DNA of 64,000 bases from Desulfomonile tiedjei DSM 6799 (GTDB taxonomy: Bacteria; Desulfobacterota; Desulfomonilia; Desulfomonilales; Desulfomonilaceae), in assembly GCF_000266945.1 (NCBI RefSeq), contig NC_018025.1, positions 3,221,001 through 3,285,000 on the forward strand. The letters run 5' to 3'. Position numbers and translations under genes: made by a program. Positions 27,555 through 35,049 of this stretch are shown here, piece by piece. The notes beneath the pieces are model-generated. The model did not search any database. It saw only the letters and a program-made list of their open reading frames with translations, and was not told where the DNA came from. Numbering within the stretch: position 1 is the stretch's first letter; each line of letters begins with the position of its first letter.

Positions 27555-27911
27555 ATGTTAAACAGTTATCTTCCCGTCCTAGTGATTCTTCTGGTCTCAG
27601 CCTTCATCGGTTTGGCTATTATAGTTCTCTCCACGGTATTGGCCCGAAGAACCCCTACTCGCATCAAGCTCATGCCGTATGAATGCGGAATGGACCCCAT
27701 TGGGAGTGCGCGACGCCGCTTCTCTGTGCGGTTCTTCATCATGGGCATGCTTTTTATCGTGTTCGACATCGAGTTGATCTTCATGTTTCCGTGGGCAGCC
27801 CTTTACGACAAGCTGATGTTTTTCGGCTTTGTTGAAATGCTCGTTTTTGTGCTGGTTCTCATGGTAGGTCTCGTGTACGTGTGGAAAAAAGGTGCTTTGG
27901 AATGGGAATAG
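27555..27911 (+). CDS. nuoA: NADH-quinone oxidoreductase subunit A
   Basis: The 118-residue protein has three membrane helices and the NuoA signatures MPYECGMDPIGSARRRFSVRF (between helices 1 and 2) and FDIELIFMFPWA. It is the first gene of a complete complex I set and overlaps nuoB by ten bases. Confidence 0.95.
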   Translation: MLNSYLPVLVILLVSAFIGLAIIVLSTVLARRTPTRIKLMPYECGMDPIGSARRRFSVRFFIMGMLFIVFDIELIFMFPWAALYDKLMFFGFVEMLVFVLVLMVGLVYVWKKGALEWE

Positions 27912-28411
27912 AAAGTCATTTGAACGATACGGTTCATGTTACTAACCTTGAATGGTTCGTGAATTGGGCTCGCAAATCATCAATGTGGCCGCTGGGCTTC
28001 GGATTGGCCTGTTGTGCTCTGGAGATGATAGCCGCATTCGTCAGCAGGTACGATCTTGCACGTTTCGGCATGGAAGTGGCCCGGCCTTCACCACGTCATG
28101 CGGATTTAATGATCGTTTCGGGCACATGTTCGAAGAAAATGCTGCCGGCAGTTTTGCGTATTTACGAGCAAATGGCCGATCCCAAATGGGTCGTGGCAAT
28201 GGGCGCGTGTGCGTGCACCGGTGGAATTTATAAGAACTACTCGGTAGTACAAGGAATCGACCGCTACTTGCCCGTGGATGTGTACATTCCCGGATGTCCG
28301 CCGAGGCCTGAATCCCTGTTGGACGGCATACTGCAGCTCCATGCAAAAGTCATGAAGGAACAGTCGCTCAACAATCCCAGGGAATTCAAGATCAAGGCGG
28401 TTCGATCATGA
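27902..28411 (+). CDS. nuoB: NADH-quinone oxidoreductase subunit B
   Basis: NuoB holds cluster N2, the last [4Fe-4S] centre before quinone. The four ligands are visible in FGLACCALEM, VSGTCSKKM and PGCPPRPE. ATG at 27902 overlaps the nuoA end; the longer frame from 27881 adds seven non-conserved residues. Confidence 0.96.
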   Translation: MGIESHLNDTVHVTNLEWFVNWARKSSMWPLGFGLACCALEMIAAFVSRYDLARFGMEVARPSPRHADLMIVSGTCSKKMLPAVLRIYEQMADPKWVVAMGACACTGGIYKNYSVVQGIDRYLPVDVYIPGCPPRPESLLDGILQLHAKVMKEQSLNNPREFKIKAVRS

Positions 28412-28908
28412 TGACACAGGAATTTGTCCAGGAAAAAATAGTCGAGCGATTCGGTCCTGAAACCATTTTGAATGCAGTCGATTTTCGAGACCAGCTTACG
28501 TTGACTGTGCCTCCGGAAAAGATTTACGAAATCTGCGCATTTCTCAAAGAGAGCCCAGAGCTACAATTCAATCTCCTCTCATTTGTAGGCGGCGTCGACC
28601 GTCTTCCTTTGGAACCGAGATTTGAGATTGTGTATCAACTTTGTTCAGTACGCCACAACTGTAGGTTTCGTATAAAAACGCAGGTAGCCGAACCCGCAGA
28701 AGGCCTACCGGTAGTGGACTCCGTAGTCTCCATATGGCCTACGGCCGATTGGCACGAGCGAGAGACTGCAGAAATGTACGGAATTATATTCGGGAACCAC
28801 CCCGACCCGAGAAAGCTGCTCTTACCGGAGCATTGGAAAGTTCATCCCCTGAGAAAGGACTTTCCTGTGGAAGGTTCTCCTGAAGAAACACCTGACCTGC
28901 CCGCTTGA
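28408..28908 (+). CDS. nuoC: NADH-quinone oxidoreductase subunit C
   Basis: The 166-residue peripheral-arm subunit has the conserved SVVSIWPTADWHERETAEMYGI and HPDPRKLLLPEHWKVHPLRKDFP. It starts by a four-base overlap with nuoB and is separate from nuoD, unlike the fused nuoCD of enterobacteria. Confidence 0.95.
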   Translation: MMTQEFVQEKIVERFGPETILNAVDFRDQLTLTVPPEKIYEICAFLKESPELQFNLLSFVGGVDRLPLEPRFEIVYQLCSVRHNCRFRIKTQVAEPAEGLPVVDSVVSIWPTADWHERETAEMYGIIFGNHPDPRKLLLPEHWKVHPLRKDFPVEGSPEETPDLPA

Positions 28909-30134
28909 CGGCAATTGAGGTAACAGAGCTTATGCGGCAAGAATTGAGCCGAGAATCGGACGAAAGAAGAAGCGAGCCCCTGGAACTCAACCTCGGACCA
29001 CACCATCCGAGTACCCATGGTGTTTTCCGGGCGATTGTGGAACTTGACGGTGAAATAGTAACGGACATTGTCCCGCATCTCGGATATCTCCATAGAGGTT
29101 ACGAGAAGGCCTGCGAAAACAAACAGTACCATCAGATCATACCTCTGGCGGAACGTTGCGATTACATGGGCGCGTCCAGTAATTCGCTGGTCTATTGCAT
29201 GACTGTCGAAAAGCTCCTGGACGTGGAAGTGCCTGAACGCGCTCAGGTTGTCCGCGTAATGATGGCCGAACTGTCGAGGATTTTCAGCCATCTATTCTGG
29301 CTGGGAACTCACGGGCATGACGTAGGAGCCATGACGCCGCTTTTTTACATGCTGAGGGAACGGGAAGAGATAATGAATCTCTTCGAGTTAACGGCAGGTG
29401 GCAGGCTCATGCCCAACTACTTGCGGATCGGCGGTCTCATTCGCGATCTGGAAGATGGTTTTGTTGATAAACTCCGGGCATTTACCGAGCACTTCGATGA
29501 AAGAGTGGACGAATACGAGACTCTTCTGACCAAGAATCCCATCTATGTCGATCGTACCAAAGGAATCGGAGTTCTCTCTCTCGAAGATGCTCTTGCATAC
29601 GGAGTCACCGGCCCCATGTTGCGAGCTTCGGGTTTGGCCTGGGATATGCGGAAGCGGCAGCCGTATTCAGGATATGAGAACTATGATTTCGATGTGCCCG
29701 TTGAAACCGGTTGCGACATATACGCGCGATATCTCGTACGTGTACAAGAAATGCGAGAAAGCAACCGGATCCTGAAGCAAACGCTGGATCGTCTGCCAGA
29801 TGGCCCGATCAGGGCCACCAAACCCGGTTTTATCTTTCCGCCTCAGGACGATATCAAGATAAAGATGGAAGCCTTGATCCATCATTTCATGCTCGTGGTC
29901 GAAGGAGTCAAACCTCCCGCAGGTGAGGTGTACCAGGTAATAGAATCGCCTAGAGGCGAACTCGGTTGTTATATCGTAAGTGATGGGACTTCAAAACCGC
30001 TCCGGCTCAAATGGCGTGCTCCGGCCTTTGTAAACCTCGAGGCACTTGCCAAAATGAGCAAGGGGTACTTTTTTGCGGATTTAATCGCTATTCTCTCCAG
30101 CATTGACATCGTACTCGCTGAAGTGGATCGATAG
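28905..30134 (+). CDS. nuoD: NADH-quinone oxidoreductase subunit D
   Basis: NuoD is the hydrogenase-large-subunit-like protein lining the quinone pocket. The LGPHHPSTHGVFR and HLGYLHRGYEK motifs (quinone-site His and Tyr region) are intact, as are MGASSNSLVYC and the C-terminal RAPAFVNLEAL. The TTG start overlaps the nuoC stop; ATG at 28932 is the alternative. The stop is followed by a regulatory-type gene rather than nuoE. Confidence 0.95.
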   Translation: MTAIEVTELMRQELSRESDERRSEPLELNLGPHHPSTHGVFRAIVELDGEIVTDIVPHLGYLHRGYEKACENKQYHQIIPLAERCDYMGASSNSLVYCMTVEKLLDVEVPERAQVVRVMMAELSRIFSHLFWLGTHGHDVGAMTPLFYMLREREEIMNLFELTAGGRLMPNYLRIGGLIRDLEDGFVDKLRAFTEHFDERVDEYETLLTKNPIYVDRTKGIGVLSLEDALAYGVTGPMLRASGLAWDMRKRQPYSGYENYDFDVPVETGCDIYARYLVRVQEMRESNRILKQTLDRLPDGPIRATKPGFIFPPQDDIKIKMEALIHHFMLVVEGVKPPAGEVYQVIESPRGELGCYIVSDGTSKPLRLKWRAPAFVNLEALAKMSKGYFFADLIAILSSIDIVLAEVDR

Positions 30135-30249
30135 ACCCGAAGCAATTGTAAGTTCAATGGTGGATTGGTAAGCCGCACGCAGGTGGTGCAAAAAGCCCTT
30201 CGGGCATGCGATTTACGAATGCACAGGGAAAGAGGAGTCCACAAACCGT

Positions 30250-30597
30250 ATGACTCTCGGCAGCATAGCGGAAGCGCTCAATCTGAGTACGAAAACCTGT
30301 CGCTCCGAGCTGAATCGCGAAGTGGAAGGTGGTTATGTCAGCGATCTTCTGAGCGATGTCATAGCCGGTGCTCGAGAAGGCGATCTTTGGATAACATTGC
30401 AGCTCCATCAAAACATTGTTGCAGTTGCTTCATTAAATAACTTGGCTGGGATAGTGATTGTAGGCGGTCGGGAGCCCGACTCGGACACTTTGAAAAAAGC
30501 TGAAGAACAAAGTATTCCGCTTCTTGTGACGAACATGACCGCTTATGAACTGGCTGGCAGGCTCTATGAAATGGGAATCCGCAGGCAAGCATCCTGA
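30250..30597 (+). CDS. Second DRTGG-domain protein, inside the nuo operon
   Basis: The 115-residue paralogue of the gene at 26080 has VEGGYVSDLLSDVIAGAREGD in place of the DRTGG motif core and ends ELAGRLYEMGIR. It starts MTLGSIAEALNLS; GAGG lies 14 bases upstream, so the start is only fair, but no other start codon is in frame. It opens a block (DRTGG, PHP, HATPase, nuoE, ferredoxin, nuoF) that in other anaerobes surrounds bifurcating [FeFe] hydrogenases. Confidence 0.75.
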   Translation: MTLGSIAEALNLSTKTCRSELNREVEGGYVSDLLSDVIAGAREGDLWITLQLHQNIVAVASLNNLAGIVIVGGREPDSDTLKKAEEQSIPLLVTNMTAYELAGRLYEMGIRRQAS

Positions 30598-30724
30598 GTT
30601 TGTACTGTATTTGTTCACAGGCTGCCTGCAACTCGGAAAAGAAATTCCGATCTCGCTCCAAGGGTGATTCGCAATACGGGGCACGAAAGAACGATCAGCG
30701 GGACAGCAAGAAGGCGATTCACAG

Positions 30725-31486
30725 GTAAGGCTTTACAACCTTGACCTCCATATTCACACGGTCTTGTCCCCGTGCACCGAGATTGCTGAGATGACCCCCG
30801 TGGCCATAGTGAAGGCCGCCCGTGAAGCGAATCTGGACGTCATTGCAATCTGCGATCATAACTCGGCACGGAATACCGCTGCAACGCGGAGAGCAGCGAA
30901 AGAAAGTGGCCTCAGCGTGATTCCGGGGCTTGAAATAACATCGTCGGAAGAAGTGCACATTCTGGGATTGTTTCCTTCCGACGAACTCGCTGCAGCCGTC
31001 CAGGACGAAGTCTATGCCCGGCTGTTCGGTGAAAACCAGGAAGAGGTCTTTGGATATCAGGTAGTAGTCGATGAATTCGATCAAGTAGACGATATGGACC
31101 AGAGATTGCTCATTGGCGCTACCACGTTGAACACCGAAAGGATTGTGGACCTCATTCACGAATTCGAAGGATTGGCAATAGCATCCCATGTAGACAGGCA
31201 AGGATTCGGTATCTTCAATCAACTGGGTTTTATACCTCCCGGCCTGAAGTTGGATGCTCTGGAAATCTCGAAAAAATCCGATCTGGACACTATGCGAACA
31301 CGATACCGTCAATGCAATGATTTCCCTCTCGTCACCGCTTCCGACGCTCACTATTTGGAAGACATCGGATCTGCTGTGACTGTGGCACGGATGGCCGGAC
31401 CGACGTTTGACGAGTTGGTCAAAGCGATAAAAGGCCTGGATGGCAGGTCAATCGTGGACCTGAAATCCTGTTATAGCGCAACGTGA
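30725..31486 (+). CDS. PHP-domain phosphoesterase-like protein with unresolved, possibly non-canonical start
   Basis: The PHP metal-binding pattern is visible: LDLHIHTVLSPC (HxH), AICDHNS, IPGLEITSSEEVHILGLF, IASHVDRQ and ASDAHY. The first ATG, GTG or TTG in frame is a TTG at 30764, but it lies after the HIHT motif. The frame is open back to a TGA at 30665, and no standard start codon occurs before HIHT. I place the start provisionally at GTA 30725 (V-R-L-Y-N-L-D-L), where relatives usually have Met, with AGAAGG upstream. A sequencing error or another rare start is possible. Its substrate is unknown. It sits in the hydrogenase-type regulatory block. Confidence 0.7.
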   Translation, partial: VRLYNLDLHIHTVLSPCTEIAEMTPVAIVKAAREANLDVIAICDHNSARNTAATRRAAKESGLSVIPGLEITSSEEVHILGLFPSDELAAAVQDEVYARLFGENQEEVFGYQVVVDEFDQVDDMDQRLLIGATTLNTERIVDLIHEFEGLAIASHVDRQGFGIFNQLGFIPPGLKLDALEISKKSDLDTMRTRYRQCNDFPLVTASDAHYLEDIGSAVTVARMAGPTFDELVKAIKGLDGRSIVDLKSCYSAT

Positions 31487-31496
31487 ACCGCTGAAG

Positions 31497-32066
31497 ATGC
31501 AGGATTTGTCACTCCATATTCTGGATGTGGCTGAAAACGGAGTGTCAGCGGGAGCAAATCTCATACAGATTACCGTGGACGAAGAAACAGATCGCGATAT
31601 GCTGACCATAACGATAAAAGACAACGGCAAGGGAATGGAACCCGAGTTCCTGAAAAAAGTGCTCGATCCGTTTGTCACGACTCGCACAACCCGCAAGGTG
31701 GGCCTTGGTCTGTCTCTGTTTCAGCAAGCGTGCCAGGAGGCGGAAGGCAAGCTGAGAGTCGAATCGGTAAAGGGTCAGGGCACGTGTGTCAGCGCTACGA
31801 TGAAACATAGTCATATCGATCGTAAACCTCTTGGAGATGTTCCTGAATCCATAATCAATCTCGTTCAGGGAAACCCGGAAGTCGATTTCGTGTACACCCA
31901 CAGAAAAAACGGTCGCGAGTTCACCTTTGATACAAGGGAAATTCGTGCAGACCTCGAGGAACTATCTCTTAGTAATCCTGCGGTCATACATCTCATCGAG
32001 GACACGCTGCGTTCATCTCTCGAAGAGATTGCGAGTTCAACTACGGCCGCAAAAGGGACGGAGTGA
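31497..32066 (+). CDS. Histidine-kinase-like ATPase (HATPase) protein
   Basis: The 189-residue protein is a stand-alone GHKL ATP-binding domain: DVAENGVSAGA (N box), DNGKGM (G1) and GLGLSLFQQA (G2), followed by a C-terminal extension of about 80 residues (FVYTHRKNGREFTFDTREI) with no His-containing dimerisation helix. Such proteins are usually encoded immediately before nuoE-like genes in bifurcating hydrogenase operons. The stop overlaps the nuoE start (GTGA). Confidence 0.82.
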   Translation: MQDLSLHILDVAENGVSAGANLIQITVDEETDRDMLTITIKDNGKGMEPEFLKKVLDPFVTTRTTRKVGLGLSLFQQACQEAEGKLRVESVKGQGTCVSATMKHSHIDRKPLGDVPESIINLVQGNPEVDFVYTHRKNGREFTFDTREIRADLEELSLSNPAVIHLIEDTLRSSLEEIASSTTAAKGTE

Positions 32067-32587
32067 CGATAGTGGAAGAAAGAGACGCACTACTCAAACG
32101 AAAAGTGGAACCCTCTGTTGCAGTTCTTCCTGCTGAAGAGTTGGAAAAATTAGATGCAATTATCGACAAGTACGCGGGACAGGCAGGACATCTGATTCCA
32201 GCGCTGAAAGAAGCTCAGGACCTGTACGGTTACCTCCCCATGGAAGTGCAGCACCGTCTTGCCTATGGCATGAATATTCCGGCATCCCATATTTACGGCG
32301 TGGTCACGTTTTATTCGTTTTTCACCATCACTCCGAGAGGAAGGCATACTATTCGCCTCTGCCTGGGAACCGCGTGTTACGTGAAAGGTTCCAAAGACAT
32401 CCTCGAAAATATCGTGCGAGAGGTCGGGATCAACGTGGGAGAAACGTCCGAGGACGGTCGTTTCACTCTGGAAGCAGTCCGATGCCTGGGCGCTTGCGGT
32501 TTGGCTCCGGTAATGTTGATCGGAGAAGACACCCACGGAAATATTCATCCACCGGACACGATCAAGATTCTGGATGGTTATCAATAG
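32063..32587 (+). CDS. nuoE: NADH-quinone oxidoreductase subunit E ([2Fe-2S], thioredoxin-like)
   Basis: It has a helical N-terminal bundle (LDAIIDKYAGQAGHLIPALKEAQ is part) and a thioredoxin-like [2Fe-2S] domain with ligands in RLCLGTACYVKGS and VRCLGACGLAPV. It transfers electrons between flavin and distal clusters. It is equally similar in layout to HydC/HndA of bifurcating hydrogenases. Confidence 0.93.
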   Translation: MTIVEERDALLKRKVEPSVAVLPAEELEKLDAIIDKYAGQAGHLIPALKEAQDLYGYLPMEVQHRLAYGMNIPASHIYGVVTFYSFFTITPRGRHTIRLCLGTACYVKGSKDILENIVREVGINVGETSEDGRFTLEAVRCLGACGLAPVMLIGEDTHGNIHPPDTIKILDGYQ

Positions 32588-32589
32588 TC

Positions 32590-32661
32590 CACTCGTCCCT
32601 GAAGACTCAGTCCTATGATGATACTGTTACTCTCGTGGAAGGACTGAGAGGCAAACGAGTG
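32590..32661 (+). other. Nested stem structure between nuoE and the ferredoxin gene
   Basis: CACTCGT (32590-32596) pairs with ACGAGTG (32655-32661), enclosing CTCAGTCCT (32606-32614) with AGGACTGAG (32640-32648). It fills most of a 144-bp intra-operon gap, so it may set mRNA stability or stoichiometry. Confidence 0.45.
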
Positions 32662-32731
32662 CGGACAGGTGCGCAGTGCGCGCAGGACAATAACAGACAG
32701 TCATAGTCAATGATCCTCATGGAGGAACACC

Positions 32732-33118
32732 GTGGCAAAAATCAGTATCGAGGATCTCAAGAGAATCAAAGAAGAGCAACGAGGCAAAATGGTCCTCAGG
32801 GACGGCAGCTATAGGGCCAAAATTACGGTCCATATGGGTACGTGCGGAATTGCCGCGGGAGCCCGGGACGTAATGGGCGCATTCAGAGAGTTGATTGCAG
32901 AAAAGGACCTGACTGACGTCATCATTACTAATTCTGGCTGTGCTGGACTGTGCTCCAAGGAACCAATGGTCACCGTTGAGCTTTCGGACCAATCTCCGGT
33001 CAAATATATCCTCGTGGATAAGGCAAAAGCGGCTCGCATATTCAACGAGCATGTCATGCAGGGAAAAGCGGTGGAAGAATTTGCGTTGGCTCGCGGAAGC
33101 GAAACCACAGCCACCTGA
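32732..33118 (+). CDS. Thioredoxin-like [2Fe-2S] ferredoxin (HndB-type)
   Basis: The 128-residue protein has a helical start and a thioredoxin-like ferredoxin domain with ligands in HMGTCGIAAGA and NSGCAGLCSKEP. Proteins of this kind are small subunits of NADP-reducing or bifurcating hydrogenases and are not part of the standard 14 complex I subunits. The GTG start has GGAGG six bases upstream. Confidence 0.88.
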   Translation: MAKISIEDLKRIKEEQRGKMVLRDGSYRAKITVHMGTCGIAAGARDVMGAFRELIAEKDLTDVIITNSGCAGLCSKEPMVTVELSDQSPVKYILVDKAKAARIFNEHVMQGKAVEEFALARGSETTAT

Positions 33119-33184
33119 GACGTGCAAAATTCGGACATAATCCGTCGGTACATATATTCCGGCAATTTTTTTGGAGAATAGGCA

Positions 33185-34981
33185 ATGTGTGCCAGTCCCT
33201 CTTATCGTATGCAGTTCATGCTGTGCGCAGGAACAGGCTGTTTGGCCTCCGGCTCTCTCGATGTGAAAGAAGCGCTCGATAGAGAATTAGCGAAACGAAA
33301 TCTCCAGGATGAAGTTCAGGTCATCATGACCGGGTGCAACGGCTTCTGCGCCGCAGGTCCCATTATGGTGGCCTACCCTGACGGTATCTTTTACAATCAG
33401 GTCAAGCCGGAACACGCTCCGCTCATAGTCGAAGAACACGTACTCAAAGGCCGTGTCGTGGAAAAACTCCTTTTCAAAGAGGAGGCTGCCAAGGATCGCG
33501 TGCCTTTGATGAAGGATATCGGTTTTTTCGGGCTTCAAAGACTCATCGTCTTGCGCAACCGGGGTCTCATCGACGCTGAGAATATCGACGATTACATTGC
33601 TCGCGACGGTTACGCCGCTCTTTCCAAAGTCCTGGAAGAGATGACTCCAGAGGACGTGATTGAAGAAATCAAGAAGTCAGGCCTGAGGGGCAGAGGCGGC
33701 GGCGGATTCCCATGCGGGCTGAAGTGGGAAGAATGCCGTAAATATACGAGCTTTCCCAAGTATACGATCTGTAACGGAGACGAAGGCGACCCGGGCGCGT
33801 TCATGGATCGCTCAGTGATGGAAGGAGATCCTCACTCGGTTCTAGAAGGAATGGCCATTTCGGGGTACGCTATCGGTGCAGAGCAAGGATACATCTATGT
33901 TCGAGCCGAGTATCCTCTTGCCATTCAGCGCCTTCAGAAAGCCATCGAGGATGCAAGAGCTTACGGACTGCTGGGACAGGATATCCTCGGGAAGGGATTC
34001 AACTTCGATATAGCCATTTATCCTGGAGCCGGAGCTTTTGTCTGTGGTGAATCCACGGCCTTGATGTACTCCATCGAGGGCAAGCGCGGCATGCCGAGGA
34101 TCAAGCCGCCTCGAAGCGCTGAAGCGGGTCTCTGGAACCAGCCCACAAACCTGAATAACGTCGAGACGTACGCAAACATCAACCCCATTATCCTCAATGG
34201 AGCTGACTGGTTCGCATCCATCGGAACCGAAGGCAGCAAGGGGACGAAGGTTTTCGCTCTTACCGGGGCTATCGCAAACGTCGGGCTTGTAGAAGTCCCA
34301 ATGGGGACTAGTCTGAAAAGCCTTATTTTTGACATTGGCGGCGGAATACCGAAGAAGAGAAAGTTCAAAGCCGCTCAAATAGGCGGCCCCTCCGGCGGTT
34401 GCATCCCATCGGGCATGGAAGACGTGCAAATCGACTATGAGTCTCTCATTTCGGCAGGCGCCATGATGGGGTCCGGCGGTGTGGTCATCATGGATGAACT
34501 CACCTGTATGGTTGACACTGCACGATTTTTTACGGATTTTTCTGTCGAAGAATCCTGCGGAAAATGCGTCCCTTGCAGGGAAGGCCTCAAGGTGATGTAC
34601 GACAAGCTCACGGACATAGTGGAAGGCCGCGGACAAGAAGGAGACATAGAGTTTCTCATTGAGCTGGGAAACCACATCAATAACACGTCCCACTGCGGTC
34701 TGGGCAAGAGCGCCGCAAATCCGGTGCTGTCAACGATCCGCTATTTCCGCCACGAGTATGAAGCTCATATTCGAGACAAGCACTGTCCTGCTCTGGTTTG
34801 TCCCGATCTCATCGATTTCGTCGTGATCGAGGACAAATGCAAAATGTGCGGTTTGTGCTACAGGAACTGTCCGTCCGGAGCAGTCATTTGGGAAAAGAAG
34901 ACTGTGGCGAGAATCGATTTGGATAAGTGCACAAAGTGCCGTACCTGCATCAGCAACTGCAGATTCGGTGCAATCCGATAA
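33185..34981 (+). CDS. nuoF: NuoF/HydB-type NADH-binding flavoprotein subunit with extra Fe-S domains
   Basis: The 598-residue protein has, in order, an N-terminal thioredoxin-like [2Fe-2S] domain (LCAGTGCLASG and MTGCNGFCAAGP), the FMN/NADH Rossmann region (GLRGRGGGGFPCGLKW, CNGDEGDPGAFMDR, YVRAEYP), the SLBB region, the NuoF [4Fe-4S] site (EESCGKCVPCREG, later HCGLGK) and a C-terminal two-cluster ferredoxin (CKMCGLCYRNCP and CTKCRTCISNC). Ordinary NuoF (about 430-450 residues) lacks both end domains; HydB/HndC of bifurcating enzymes has them. It probably oxidises or reduces NAD(P)H. Confidence 0.93.
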   Translation: MCASPSYRMQFMLCAGTGCLASGSLDVKEALDRELAKRNLQDEVQVIMTGCNGFCAAGPIMVAYPDGIFYNQVKPEHAPLIVEEHVLKGRVVEKLLFKEEAAKDRVPLMKDIGFFGLQRLIVLRNRGLIDAENIDDYIARDGYAALSKVLEEMTPEDVIEEIKKSGLRGRGGGGFPCGLKWEECRKYTSFPKYTICNGDEGDPGAFMDRSVMEGDPHSVLEGMAISGYAIGAEQGYIYVRAEYPLAIQRLQKAIEDARAYGLLGQDILGKGFNFDIAIYPGAGAFVCGESTALMYSIEGKRGMPRIKPPRSAEAGLWNQPTNLNNVETYANINPIILNGADWFASIGTEGSKGTKVFALTGAIANVGLVEVPMGTSLKSLIFDIGGGIPKKRKFKAAQIGGPSGGCIPSGMEDVQIDYESLISAGAMMGSGGVVIMDELTCMVDTARFFTDFSVEESCGKCVPCREGLKVMYDKLTDIVEGRGQEGDIEFLIELGNHINNTSHCGLGKSAANPVLSTIRYFRHEYEAHIRDKHCPALVCPDLIDFVVIEDKCKMCGLCYRNCPSGAVIWEKKTVARIDLDKCTKCRTCISNCRFGAIR

Positions 34982-35049
34982 ACGTGCGGTCTTGCTATGC
35001 ACCCGGTGCAGCAGTGAGACCGAATTCATAGCAGTGCGAGTAGATTTCT

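Noticed and set aside
30165..30440. Alternative frame over the second DRTGG gene
   Set aside because: The translation is Arg/Ser/His-rich without family features; the frame at 30250 clearly encodes the DRTGG paralogue.
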